DNA of 64,000 bases from Ascidia mentula (taxonomy: Eukaryota; Chordata; Ascidiacea; Phlebobranchia; Ascidiidae). Under the pieces are notes generated by a model. The model was not told where the DNA came from. It made no database searches and was given only the letters and a program-made list of their open reading frames with translations. Positions 1 through 15,000 of the stretch are shown here, piece after piece. The stretch is from NCBI GenBank assembly GCA_947561715.1, contig OX387205.1, positions 1,927,001-1,991,000 on the forward strand, in the 5' to 3' direction. Within the stretch, counting starts at the first letter, position 1. Each line of letters begins with the position of its first letter. The position numbers and the translations under genes are program-made.

Positions 1-37
1 CAGAAGTTCAAGCTGTAAGGTAGAAACGAGGGCTTAC

Positions 38-3000
38 GTGTTTGGCACATATCGGCTCCCGCGTTCCAGCAATATCCGTTGCAGGTAGAATTGCATGGAA
101 GGCCTGCAAAAACAATGACACAAACTTTGTACATTTTGTACAGAATACCAAGAGCGTTACCAACAAAAAATAAAAAATAACTTCTTCCATGGGAAGAGCC
201 AATAGGTTTTCGTGATACAGAGACAAAACTTTTAAATATTTTAAACCTTCTGCTCGTGACAGAAAAGTTAAAAACAACGATACAAAGCCGAAAACAGAAT
301 TGGGCATTTGCATTCAAATTCTAGATGCCTCACATCAAAGTTTAGTTTTGCTAAGTAGAAAAAAATGTCAAAAATCCTAAAAACGAAGTGAAAATCTGCT
401 TATATTGTAAAGGAGAAACGGTTGATAAACCGTGCGCTGCTTCTTTATCTCAGCAATCGCAAAGCGCAAGAAACACGTATTGTTTTGACGCCTACTTAGT
501 TGAAGATGGATGCGATTGGTAAACAGGCGGACCCTTTTGACGTTATGACAACTTATGCACAGTCCATTCTGCCGTTCTCACTGCGATTGTCGGTGATACG
601 ACTTAAAAATTCATCAAATACTTGACAAAAATCGTGCAGGTCAAGTACTGGTAAAAGGTGAATGGTCGGCAGGACAATCTAAACTAATTTTGTCTCGTTA
701 TGTGGGAGAACAAGACAATTTGTTATACAATACGTTGCGAAGTTTTATCGGAAAAACTTTCGTCGAATTGAATTTTTTTTCTAGTTGCCATAATACTTGA
801 CCAAACATCATTTTTAATCACATCGGAAATTTGTTTTTGATAAACGATATCGTTCGCAAAAATGTGGGGACTTTGAATAAAAAGGTAACTTAATCATCAG
901 CTATTGTAGCAAAATGCAAAGAATTTAAATTCATTGAAACTTTGAATCGTAACGAACAGAACTTCATCACCAAACACTAACTAAGGATTGAAATATACGG
1001 CATTTAACCATAGTGCCACAATGGAATTTCCAATGCACATCTACGACGGGACGTTATCAAATATTAATATGCGGTAACCTACCTTATGGAGATGCGGCAT
1101 CACTTAATGGGACGTTTAATCTAAACTAACTCTTATATATCGATCCGTTTTATCTAAATTCCACCATTTAACAGCGTATAAATGCGCACCTGATAGTGAG
1201 AATAATGGGCGATGCCTACTTACGTTAAATTGTTGTTGGAAGTTTACCTCTATAAAGTAAAAAAAAAAAAAAAAATTTGAAAGAAAATCCTTTGCCGTTG
1301 TGTGTGTTTGAATGCTGACAATTTGTATTCGAAAGTAGCACATCCCAAACAACTTCTATTTCTTAAAAACGAAAAGAAAATTTGATGTTTACTAACGAAC
1401 GCCAAGTCCAAAACCCAAATCAACAAACTTTAATAACTTGATAAGATTAACACAACGGGCTCGGTGGGTTTCCAAAGTAAGCCCCTCTGCAGTAGCCAAA
1501 AGCCGACAATGTTTATAAATAGTTCGAAGCAAGCCAACCCGAAACAAAGGCGACTGACTGAAGACTAGATGGGATTTTCGGCTCCTGTTTCGCACTGATC
1601 AAAGGGCTAGCATTGTTTGTCGACTTCACAAGCGGAATTGTGGGTAGAGGTCCTTTAGATCCATGGCAAAAGCAGTTGGTTTACGGAGACTGCAGAGTTC
1701 AAAACGCTTTATCTTCTGCTGCAGGGGGGCGATATTTTAGACACAATGCAAAATGAAGCTGACATTGATTTCACGTTTCACAAAATTTTGTGCCGTAATA
1801 TTCGTATTTAAGCATTCTAACGACGCACCACTTGCTATATTGAATTTGAATGCCTTGGCCACAAAATACTTTTTAGTATTCCAAACTGTAACATGTAACC
1901 CAAGTGTTCCCGCACTAGACGGAGATCTGTCAAAAAACGTATCTTGACCGACCCAATCGCAATCAACCACAGAAATAGACTCTACAGCACATGACGACTC
2001 ATGTCGTAATTACGTTTCATTACTCGGAATTCTAAAATACAAACGATTTCCCCAAGCAACGACATGACCGGGCGTCCGACGTGATATTTGCGATATGTCG
2101 TCAGTTCCCTTTGTAACAGGGTGTATTGAGGGCAATAATATCATATAACATAGAGTTGCCTATATTGGCGCAACAACATCCTGTAGAGTATTGTCCAGGT
2201 AACAATAAAGTGACAAATACACGCGACAGACGTCAACAATAAAGGCATTGTGACGTTAAAATAGTTGCGGCGCGGCGTCGTCGGTTTTTAATTACGTCTG
2301 GTATTTTATTGACATTTTGTTCATACCAAGAAAATGTTTTGCATTTCTATCTGAAGACAGCTGATACAAACTTAGCCAAAGACAAGGAAACTCAATCTAC
2401 TTACATATATCGTTAGGTGCGTTATCATTTATAGTGACGTTCCATTTTCCAGCCTTTCGAGAAGCCTTGTTCATAATATCCAACCAATCTACAGTGTCTG
2501 AGTGACAAAGTAGGGGATTATGATGAACCATGACGGAACCTCTCACGATCTCAGTCAGTTTCTGCAATCTGAACAAAAGAAATTAAAGTTTTAAGGCTAG
2601 TTTTGATAAAGTGAGTTTGCTAGGTTACATAGAAGTATTAACATGGAAAAGTTGTAAACCATATCCCCAGCTCATGTAGTTTTTTTTTATGTTACGACGT
2701 CATTATATCCAAAAGCCAGGTCCTTCATTTAAATATTATTTCTCAATAAAATGATTTCGCTGGTATGAAGATCGCCAATCGAGGGTCAAATTTTACCCAA
2801 ATTGAAGAGCGGTGTGGTGTACAAAATAATTGAGAATGACAACATATTCCCTTAAATATATTTTCGATTTTTCGTCCAAAATTAATGGCGTTTTTTGCAG
2901 TGGATTTGAGACGCAAGACATCAATCATTTTTTGCGCGCGTGTTTTATCGATAGCGACAGCAGGCAATGCGGAAAACCATTTGCAGCAAAAAATCGCCGA

Positions 3001-6000
3001 GGAAAACGCTCTTTTAGAGGATTCAATTTACAAGGAACATCGGCTGTTGAAAACGTTCCACGTTCGATCGAAATCAAATCTCCCAAAACGTCTTGGGAGA
3101 AAGAATGCTGAAGGGTAACGGAAAAAATTCAACGCACAATAGAATAAGAACTCGCCATCTGTTGTCATGAAACAATTGATATTCATTGGTCAATTGCGGT
3201 CCCGGCCTTTCATCATAGGCCAGTTATGTATCGTGATGGATCGGCACCGCTTACGACGAAAAAAAAAGATGCGTTCACGTTGGTAAAAACATTCCTTGTT
3301 GATTTTTTGTTTTGTTTGAAAAAACCTACGCTGTGTTAATCCTTGGAAGTCTCGCATTTGGCACTTACACTAAAAAATGTTGACAACCACCGACTTAAAT
3401 TTCCAAGCCTCAAGCCTTCAGCCTTTTAAGATTGTTGATGCATTGTAATTACAAATCGTTATGACTCATGTATGTTGTTTTCTTAGACAGCGGCCGATTT
3501 TTCGAAATAGCAAACATAGCAATATGTTTGTTGGTTCCGACGGCAAAGATTAAAACTGAGTTGAGTTGAAAACACGAGCAAACTCTTGAATCAAGCGTGG
3601 AAAACAAAGTCAGTCACAGGTTTTTACGATCATCGGACAGTTTTTTAACGATTTTTTGTAAAATTGTTTGGAGCAAATGGGTGAGTGGCGCGACTAATGC
3701 TAACAACCCTATGACGATTTTATACATGAAGGAAACCAAAAAAAAACCTTATGATTTGCAAAAAGTGTCTGAATCCGCAACACAAACATGTTTAACACGA
3801 ATTACACCTATTGGTGAAGCGGGAAAGCTTGTGTATTTTAGAAAACAAAACTCCGTCTTCTTACTTAATAAGTGCCAAACTAGGATAATTCAGTTCAAAA
3901 ACGCAAGACTGTTAAGACACATTTCATAATTTGAAGTTTAAAAAGGGAAAGCTTGAGTTGTTTTTGTTGTGTTGACGTAACAAAATACAGGAAAACACGA
4001 AACTATTTACGTGATAAATTGCATTTCGTGTAATGCGTAAACCAGTTTAGCGCGCCGCAAATATTTACAATGTGAAAAACCTACCCCGGTCCCCATGTGA
4101 TTTGAAACCACAAGCGAGGCAAGATTTATCTCACAACGATATGTTGCGGGTTTTTGGGTCTCCCGAAGGACATGGAAATCGTGCGGATGATTAAATGTGA
4201 CAAGCGGACAATGGCAATGTGATTATGACGTTTCGATGCCGGGAGAAGAGGGGGGTGGTAAACAGAGGCTGCCTGAGCGACGTAATTTTTTTGTTGTTTG
4301 CTTTGTATGACTCCAATATAAAAATATATACACGTACGTTTTCCAATCTAGGGAACTGCGAAAGAGTGACTAAAGGTCAACGTCATTTTGAAAGACAGGA
4401 ATAATAGTTTCGCCTAGCAGAAGTTGTATCGTCAGTTTTTTATCCCATAGAAATAACATTAGAAACTAAAAAAATCTCCACGTTACGTTACACGAGGTAC
4501 AAATATTCCCATTGTAATTTGGTGTTTTTCCCTTTATTTGCAGAACCTTAAAAACTGCAAACATATTCGAGGTTAACAGATTTTTGAATAGGGAAAAGTA
4601 AAAAAAAACGTTCTTTCATTGAAAACCCCCATTACTAAAATGATATTTAAAAACACATTGCTGATCTTAATTTTGTATCAAAAAGGTTGTTAATCACAGC
4701 ACTGGAAGTGAACCTATATGTCGGTAATAATACCCATAAATAACACCAGGACTTCAATGCAAATCAACTGCCGACATAGCGGCGCTTCGGCGGGAAACTG
4801 CTTCCGACAGGCGTTTATTAAAAGCGGCCAACAGGAGAAGCGATAGCATCAAATTTCAGGTTATTTCTTCCTACTGATTGCCGACGTGTTTGCGTCAACT
4901 CGCACAAGACGAAGGCAACCAGGGCGCCCCATATACACAATCTTTATTGAAGATCGAAAACGTTTCGTGCGAAGCCGAAGGTCAAGCGATGCAGAACAAG
5001 AAGTTTGGATCAAAGGCCTCTGACGATTTTTTATCAAATGTCGGTCAAGTTGTCAACCGCGGAACAAACAGGAATGCGACGGAGGGTCTCGATTGCTGGT
5101 TGCAAGTTTGGCAAACGGAAAAAGCAATTTCCCTGACCTTTAGGAAAAAGGTTTTTTTTACGAACCCCTTTGCCAAAGTAGCATCCAGCGCCTGACTGGG
5201 GCATATCGACGATTGACCCAAAGGTACCACGAAGTGGAAATCTGTGTGCCTGCTAGTCTACCAGCTAGCATGTGCCACGGTCACCAGCTTCACTGATGAG
5301 ACCTTACAGGTCGAAACAGTGTGTACACCTGTCTGCAGCTCTCAATTTCAGTTAAGGACAGCAGAATGTTTACCAACCTTTTACAATTCGGAGATTACGA
5401 ATTTACCCCTTACATACAAACACATACAAGAAGTTGTGTGCGATTATAGAAGAGCAAAAGTTAAACGCAGCAGTTTAAATGTTTGCCAACTTCCAGAATT
5501 GCGCGTGGATGGAGTCCTGACCAAACAAACCCACGACTGGTTACAACACCGACAAATATTGATGTTACGCTCGAGTCACCCAGACGTCCTCATTTGTAAG
5601 AACACCAGGAAGTCTTAAAAACGTCTTTTCGAAACTGGAGGAGGTCGTATAATGAGCACACGGTGAAATGCCTTTGTATTTCCATGAGTTCATGATGCGC
5701 AGAGAAACATACACGACTCAGTGCTTTGAATGCGGTGGCAGACTTGTATATTGATGGGATGAAGCAAGACCACAGCCCAGGGAGAAATTACCCATCCACA
5801 CACGCAAGTACGTCATAATGTGATATCACGTCACGATTTGCGACATAAGACGATGTTGGCGGTTGGTTTTTTAATCTTGGTGTCTTGCAGGGTACACAAA
5901 CATTATACAGTAATACGCTTTCGAACAAACCTGTTGTTAATTTGGAAGCCATAAACCTATACATGATATATTTTGATATGGTATAGCGCATATATATATC

Positions 6001-9000
6001 AATGCAATGAAATACAATATATATATATATTTCGTTTGTTTAAACAAATGGGAGTTCACTTTAAATGTGTTTTAATATGTTAAGACATGTCGGAAAGTTT
6101 TATTTGGTATCGTAAATCCAACGCGTTATCGCCTGTGTTTGGGATTAATATTTAACATAAATTTAACCAAAACCACACACCGGTCCGCAAAAAAATGGCA
6201 GGTAAATGTTCCCAGTAAAAAAAAATAAAAAATCAACACAGTGTAAACATTGAAAGCAGACATGAGGTGTAAACTACGGTACCCGGGGTAAATCCGATCG
6301 TTGGTTCTTTTAATCTGGCACGCCAACTTTTAGCATAAATTAGAAAAAGTTCATACTACATTTTAACAACGAAATAATGTTTAATGCAATGGCATGATTG
6401 GCAGGATCGCCCCATTGCGCATATCCTTACTTGGCGATCACAGCTATCGTATCGAGATCATTGGGATTACTTGCTTCGCCTGGGCTACTACATTTTAAGG
6501 TAACTGCGGTTCTACAAGGTTTACCCATCCTTGCTTTGAGAAGATATACTAGTTTCAAGAAAGGTACCTTAGATATTGCATTCCCTGCTTTGGGTCTTGT
6601 TTATTATAATTCAATGTGACGTAGACGGCATATTTGTTGTCGAACAACTGCCTCCCCCTGATGATACGGAGTTTGTCGAGAGGCAAGGCATGGACGTAGT
6701 TGAGACCGATGATAAGATAACCAGTAATCTCCTCAATGTTCTGCAAAAATAAGTTGACATTCAGAAAATAACCACCTTCACTGTCTCGTGTAAGCTGCTA
6801 TGTGTGTGGGAATACGTATCACCCTGCATTTTCATATTACGCAACATGTTTTTTTTTTCAATTAGCTGGTGGTAAAGTAAAAAAAAGCAAAATGAATTGA
6901 ATTAGCGATAAAAATGGAAATGAAATTGTAGTATTTGCTTTAAAAATACACTTCATATATTTTAAATACAACAGATCTGAAAGTGTCGGAGAAAGTAGGT
7001 CAAACTTCAATCCACTTTTTTCTTGGTGGAGTTAATTGCACACGTGACCAATTACACGAAAATAACATGACCCCAAAGTTGTCGTTAAGCAAAACAAAAC
7101 AAAATTTACGTGGAATCGCTTCATATAACGTGGTATCACAAAAATTTCGCCGTAACTCGCCGGTAGCTTTGTTCCTGCGATAATTGCTGCCCACTTGACG
7201 CGGGTGAACGAAGCTTAAATATAGGAGATATGACCCACCATGAAGTACACCGCAATTATCCGTCCCGAAAACTAGTCATTACAGACTTAAACCCATTGCG
7301 TAACGAAGTACACCGGTCCGGTCTTCGTGTTGTGTAAGCAAAGGAAAGCCATCATCGAATGAAAACGACGTCGTTGAGCTCTTACAGTTATTTGCGTTTA
7401 AGTCGGCATCGTGTGCAATTAAATCTGACAATGTCCCAAGGACGGAACCAGAGTAAGTGGGAACAATTGAAGTTCCAGATTTGAGGCGTCTGTTCCCCGA
7501 TTTTTTTTTAGCGCGGTCTGTTCACCATATTTGGTCGAAACTATCGCCGATCTCGTGGGTTTCGAAGCAAGTCGTTCACGGTGACTCTATGTAGAACTTC
7601 AGATCGACAAAATCTGTTCATTTCAATGCAATGTCGTGGATATTTGCATTTATCAAGTGGAAAGGTTTCGTATGAAAGTGATGTAAATGCAGTTTCCACA
7701 AAAACAAAAACCGGACAACTGTCTTTCGCACCAACATCCTCTTTGTTACTTTTCATGTATCGCAATAACGCCTACAATACCGCACTCGTATCATGGTTTC
7801 AGGGAAAATACTACTACACCGGGTCACAAAGTTTTTTCCAAACTTGATCCAAATATAAGCCTTTTTAGAATAGAAATCTGAACGAATTTTAATGTTTAGG
7901 TGTGAACAGGGCAACTACCTGTTATTTTTGGTTATATATTTGAGTTGAAATACTGCACGAAATCGTAACTTTAATATTCGCACGGATTTCTACGTTACAT
8001 AGGCTTATATGTGGATCAAGTTTGGAAAAAAACTTTGTGACCCGGTGTAAAAGTATCTTCCTGGTTTCAGTGCTAACTAATGACATTTCTGAAAATATTG
8101 CCCCCGGGGCAAATATTGTCAGAAAAAATATGCACAAGTGCTTTGAATTCGTCGCCCACTAAAATGTGGTACAAACGGATTTCCGACCGACTCAATTCCA
8201 CAGCTCCGCATTGTGACGTCACCGAGGCGCCCACAGTTGAGCTTCAAATTACGGAGCAAGTCCAAGTCGAAAATTACATTCCGCGCTTTAAGCGGGCGGA
8301 ATAAGTCACGCTTGACTGCACATAATATTAAATTCCGCCTTGCACAACAAAAATGAGCCATTTCACATTCCAAGGTTTAATATTGCTTTACACACACGAT
8401 GGACTTGTTATCATGGATATATTTTCGCCCACACATGTTGATACGCCATGGTTTGTAAAACAAAAAATTCCACAGAAAACAATACGGTATATAAAACCAG
8501 TTGACACGTAGAAACATTTTATGAAATTCTGAAGTGGAAAGATGGATAACTCAGAGTTTATATTCAAGTTTCGATGTTCTTGATAACCAAGAAACGTGCA
8601 AACAAACTTCATCCAATAACAGATTGCCTCCAACACCTTTTCGCGTTCACACAAGCCCACAAAAACGTCGTCACTGCGAAAACATTCCAACAGCGCGGCG
8701 GGACAACGCACGCTAGTAAAATTCAAGTTGAAACCTCACACTACGCAGGTATTGACATGTTGTCTCGGGGTAACGCGCGTAGAACGGAAGGAGCACGCAC
8801 CCAAATCGACACAGCCAAGCCGTTTACGGACAAATAACTTAGTGCGAAACTGTAGAACTTTTTGCGTGAGTGGGTATGGAATGTGGGAGAGTTGGCGAGT
8901 TCAAGCAATCCGGAAAGGATGCAGCACTCTTTGGTTGTATTACGAGTGAAAGTTTTTCGTCCTACACCCCACCAAACTGCCTTTACACGTAAACATTGCA

Positions 9001-12000
9001 TTCCTGACCTATACTTTAATGTATTATGGTGTGAACGGAGCAGAATTTAACAAAAATCCTTATTGATTTCATGATAACAGACTTGTGGCAAATGATAGCA
9101 GATGAGAAAGTGGCGAAAAAGTCATAAACCTCAATAAAAATGTGTATGACTTCGCTAATCAAAATTCAACGATGAATTTGTCTGAACTTACAGAACGGGG
9201 ACCCGACTTTAACAAAGTTGAACTTACGTCGTATCAGTGAAAACGAAAACCACTACAAGAATTTTTTAGTGATTTTTGTTCAAAGTTACAAAAAAAGAAT
9301 GACTTTTTACGCTGGAATCTTTGGGTTCGGCCAGCGTAACGATGCAGGTGTAAAAGTGCAGAGGTAATCACTAGAGCAAGTGTAACACGTCGCCTTGTTT
9401 AGCGGACACTCGACACGGTTGTGGCAACATCTGCCTGTTGCGCCATGCACGTCAATAAAGGGACTTCGCAACTTAACGCAGACCTCACAGAAGCTGTCTG
9501 CGTCGAGACTAGGTTCACTCGAACTGTCAGTCATGCGTGACGAGGGGTGGCGGACCTATAGTTCAAGGTTGAGCGTCAGAAGTTTTGCCATCTCACAGTT
9601 ACGAGGCCGAAATCGTTGTGGTTGTCGTCCAAGATCAAGATGTATGACATGTTTCTCTTCGTGTCAAGGGGAATGTGAAGTAATTTGGCTGCTTTGCGAA
9701 AATAGGACTTGAAAATGGGCCATTTTTGTGGTATTGTCTATGCTCTTTGGTCGGGAAATACCACAAATGCATGCAAATATAAACTATGATTGTCAAAGTG
9801 ACTTTGGAAAGATAAACTTCAAACGAGTTATATTCGTGCTAAAATTATTGCTTAAAACTCGACAACGCGTAGCTTCTAAATAAGGAATTTAAATCGTCAA
9901 ATTATTTCAAGGTATAGAAGGGAAAAATACCAAAAAATTGTGAGTCCGAATCATTTGAACATGGAAACGGCTGTCGAACCGCGTTTTTCATCGCGAACTC
10001 TTTCAACTCAGCGGCGGAAAAATAAAATACCTGAACGACAGAGTGGGCTCGACGAATGTGAGATAATGAACAGGTAAGCCCGCAGGTTAAAAACGCAATC
10101 CGACGAACGCTGGTTTTTGCGCGTATGCCATCGAGATAAGACTGATTGCTATCGGAAAGATATTATTGCCTGTCGGCTTGAGGAAAGGTGCGGTACGAAC
10201 TGCTTCCTTGGGGAACGCTCGACAGGATGAAAAACAAGCGTCACCATATTGCGTGACCGTCTAGTAGCGTGTCGTCCTGCTAGTTAACAATTAAAACCGT
10301 GCATGTGGCAATTTGCGGGACGTGTTTCGAATGATATGCTAAAGTTTCTGACGTTAACACAAACAGCAAACCAATACCGTGTGCTTGTAATTTGCAATTC
10401 GCCACATGCACAGTTTTAATTGTCGTTTCGGGCGATATCTTTCTGGAAGTAGTTTCTAAGGCACGCCTGAATCGACACTACAACCAGTTTTAAAAGTTTA
10501 CGAACAACAAAACTGTTTATTGCTTAGTTACCACGCAACCGCGGACGCCATGGTCGACTAAACCGAACCACCCATAAATGACTCACCGTGGCTTGTGCCG
10601 GGGTATTAGACAGTCCCCAAGTTTAATGAGGTTGCAAGCTTACACATTGGCAGCAACTATAAGACGGGGGGATTCGCGTCACGCCAAAGGCTATACAGTT
10701 GCGTTATATGGACCACAGCATTGCGTGTATCTGCTTATCGCGTGGGACTTAACCGAACCTAATGATTGACATGACACAATGGCGAGCTTGTTGTTCCACG
10801 GTGACTTGACATAGCTGCCTTGAACAGGCCTAAGCGAGCAAGGTTAAATAGCCCGAATAGTTGCTTGGCTTAACGGATAAATAAGCGCCACTGGCAGTAG
10901 ACTCGTAATCTTGAATTAAGGTTTTCGCCCGCGTGAAAACGGCGTCGATCATTGGATTAACGCAGTCTCACTTCTCAAGCCGTAAGTTGCCCTTTTCATA
11001 TATTAACCATAGAAATCACGTAATACGCCGTGCTTGTTGACACCTGAAACATAATTCTAATTCTTCATTCGACGTTCAGTCAACCGTGATTGCGATACTT
11101 TTTCTTTTAAACTATTTAGAACCAAAGGTGAAATTTTATATTAGGGACTTTTCGCGGTTAAAACGATGAGTAAAATCACAAAAATGAATCACAAATTGTA
11201 GTTTGTTGTCTACACTCATGCCACGGTGTCAAAAACCCACGACTTTTCATAAATATACCAATCGTTACCACGGGGGGCCAAGTCACAACACATCTTAAAA
11301 ATAAACATTTCAATAAAGATGTACAAAATAAGTATAGGTGCATGCTAAATTCCAAAGACAACGTGAACTCGGCCGCCTAGTTAGAGTCAATTACAGCTGA
11401 ACCCCCCTCCGCACTATACTAATCGGTGCATCGCCAACACTCCAAGAAATCCCTAGTAAGCATCCGAAGCAAGTTGCCTACCAAGCAATCCTTCGAAATC
11501 TCTGAAGATCCGAATTGTGTTGTAGGTGTCAATTATAGCGCTAAACCCGTCACATTGGACGAAGGGATATCGGCTAGAAATGAACGCTAGTATCAGCTGC
11601 GTGGGTTCGAAGTTATTACGTCTGTATGGGATTATAGTAATACGCCTGGAAGCATCAGGCTTGGGTAATTCCGTCTGCTACTAGTGTCTCGAAAACAAAT
11701 AGAGCTGCCAGGAAAATCCTATTGGAATTGTTGTTACAAAATACTTGAAATAAAATAAGAAAAACGTCCAAAGGTAGCGGGGATATTTCCAGACTGATCA
11801 GCCCTAACCTTAACTCCATGTACCTGACGGGAAAGACGTTCCATTTCGAAGGCAAATACAGTAAGGTTTTCAGTTGACTCAGATGTATAAAAACGTCAAG
11901 TCAATACTTCGGTTGAAAGCTTATCGTCATGGGTCCGGTTTTTTTTTTATTTTAACGCTAATGCAGTTCTCAATTTCGCAAATTATTTCCAATTTACCTT

Positions 12001-15000
12001 TGGTCAAAAACTGACTGAAAATTTTGAAACAAACTTCGCGTTATTCAAGCGTAATCAAACACATCCAATGTCATATACAAATACCTCGACCTAACCGTGG
12101 TGGTTTTTGCAAATGTTTTACAAAACCAGACACACTAAGGCATACACAGTTCGACACCAGAAAAACACTTTAGGATAACACGTGATGTCACGTGCCATGT
12201 TTAACTGCGTCAACTGAATTTTCGGGACTTTTTCAACCTAAACGAAATCAAGGTATTTTAGAATTCTTTTACCCGAAGGAATGACACGTTCAGGTTCTGT
12301 TGTTCCAAGCCAGTAATTTCCAGGTTTCCCTTCACCACTGTACAGTTTTCATATCTTTTCCACATTTTCTTGTAGTGATCGATGCGATCTTGGCCCATGG
12401 ACAAACCAGAGCTGGTGCCGAAGCATATCGACGAATCGTTTGTATAACCTTTATGACAAAACAATGGGATGAAATGGCGGCAGAGTTATGGCAAGGATTT
12501 AGGCCTAAACAAGATTAACCAAATATTTTAATATAGACTTTGATATTTGAGGAAAATTTCCGGATTTACAAAAAAACAAATGGCTTGATTCTGAGAATAA
12601 AAAGACTGCCCATACTGTTGTTAACAGCTTGATTTTTTTCATATTTTTGTGGACGCAATTGACTTTATTATACGTATAATAACATTACGCGTTTATTCTA
12701 TTTAAACTTTTATAATTTTTTATATGTTCAGACGAGAAAACAAACGCGAAAAATGGGGATTATGAAAGAAGGCAACACGAAACTTTTGTCTGGCAAATAC
12801 AACATCCATATGCGGGTGTTACACCTAGCGCGCGAGCAAACAGAATCCAGTGATTTCAGGCGCGCGCGTTAGTTAAGGCTTGTTTTACATGGCGAAGCTC
12901 TGCTATTAGCCAAACCGCAAATTCCAGCTTATCGATACGACATGCTAATAATAACTCGCAAGGCATGGGCTTGTTGTCTGATAATCTGCCATTGCTGGGT
13001 CCCTGTAGGTGTGTCATACGCGACTGTGTTCAATCCAGCTTTTTGGGTAGCCTTGCTCCCAAAAGGCGAGTGCGGATTTCTTATCAATCGCTTCAGTTTA
13101 AGCGAAACTAGCACATTTTCCAAAATTCCTGACTTTTTTTTACTTAAATTTGTTTTTTTTCCAAAATTTCTGTAAAAACCGTGCTCCTTGCTAAGCTCGG
13201 CCGCTTGGTCTGATCCTAAATACATTAACAGAAAAACATAGTAGCAGAGGGAAAATGTCCACCACTCTATTCGCCCTTACTTCGCAACATGTATTTGGGA
13301 ATCGCAATCGCAATCTACTTTTAAACACCAAAGATTTAAGTAAAATACAATTGATGGAAGTTTATTGGACAAACTGAAGGGTAAGTTGAACTCGTCTTTC
13401 TTAATCAACCATTTTCTTTTCCCTAATTTGACGAGATTTGTTTTTCTTTAAATTAAATAAACCCAGTAATTGCAATTAGCCGGACCAATATCGATTTTCC
13501 AGCACAAAATCGAGCAACAAAATAAACAAAACATTTAAGGTGAACCCGGCTGTTGTCATACAATAAGGCACAGCACGGTCGTACGTGAGTAATATACAAA
13601 ATTTAGATGAAAATGCCATGGGAATTTTTTGGGACGAACCAATATCCACATTTTGATACTATAAGATCGAATAGTTTGAGAGAAAAATTAGATATAGCGG
13701 AAACGTCAGTAAACCACATGGGAGACCAATACATTAGAGTTGAACCGTATATTCCAAATACAGTTCAAAAATCTTAATGATACGCCTGGAAATTTGGTCG
13801 TGAGACTTTTTAACCCCAACCAATCATGAAAAAAACCTTCCTATTTTTATAGCGAGACCGTCAGTGGAATCTTCATACTCATAGCCATCAAAGACTGGGA
13901 GGCTTTTCAGGAAAAAAAACAATGGAGGTATTGTTTTCTTATTTGTATGCAGCTGTCGTGTGGGACCTCCACGCCAGAGAACACTTCGCTCTGCTTCGGT
14001 GCACAAGCCACCGTGCCCCAGGACCTCGTATCCTTCTGTATATTGTCAAGTGCGAAATGAACCCAAGTGAACGATGCACACTTTTGGGCGTTATTTTTCT
14101 TCGCCAAGTTGAAGATTGTGGTTGATTTCTAAGGAATCGAAATTCTGGCACAAACAAACGTTGATTCTACTCTACCGACGTTTTGTAGCCTGTTCTACCT
14201 TGTGGTTTCCAACCTGAAATCTATCGCGTACCACTTCGAAGTCCTGTACAGTTGCTGCAACCCGCCTACGTTTCATTAAAAAAATTATGGCACAAATAAC
14301 TGAAGTACCATCATTAAACCTTGTTTTCGTCACGTCTATAAGCGTATAATTTCAACTTGTAATGTATAGGTTAGCTTTCCAGCACAAAACATTTTTGCCA
14401 AATATGTTCGCGTACCCCCTGGATGTCTTTCGCGTACCACCGGTTGGAAACCACTGCGCTATATGAACGAGGCTTCATCAATATGGATGATTTCGCCATA
14501 AATTTAATCAAGATTGTCGTGCGCAACGGAGTATTGTCACATGACATCGTGTTTCAACACATTCCATCACACACCGGGGCGGGTACGTTTTATCCTGCAC
14601 CTGGTGCACAAAGCTTGTTGTGAAGAATTGGTGGAAAACACAGGCTGATATGAGAGGGCACAACACGTTACGTGACCTTTGGCCACCTGATGCGACATTT
14701 AGAGGCAAAATGTTTAAAATTCCGTGAGTGTCCTTGCTTTGACATCGCATATAATTTAACATGGTGAAATTCACACCATGTGGGGACTTATTTTGACATT
14801 TGTACGACCATATATTCACGCCCTTGGACAATTTAGTTGAAATTGTTGTAAAACAATTATACTGTTTAATAGGAGAACGACTCACTGTTTTGTTACGCAA
14901 CGCAACAATGCAGTGATTTTTGCTTGTGTCAGTAAAGCATACGGTGGCACAAAAGGTGGCGGAATGACCCTTGTGGATATGTTAAAGCACCATATCGCAA

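Larger units (their letters stand above)
6741..12272 (-). other. Intron 2 of copy C, with two foldback elements
   Basis: Non-coding between receptor exons 2 and 3. It contains inverted repeats at 7816-8048 and 10288-10422, annotated separately. It is noticeably richer in CpG than the receptor copies to the right. No other gene could be supported on either strand. Confidence 0.55.

Noticed and set aside
4878..5618. Two plus-strand open stretches of about 105 and 125 codons
   Set aside because: They lack ATG starts, show no family motif, and the second one overlaps the hammerhead core. I kept them only as a hint of a possible retroelement remnant.
13824..14157. Several overlapping frames of 60-72 codons on both strands
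   Set aside because: They overlap one another in different frames, with no motif or splice-compatible neighbour. Chance frames in intron 1 of copy C.
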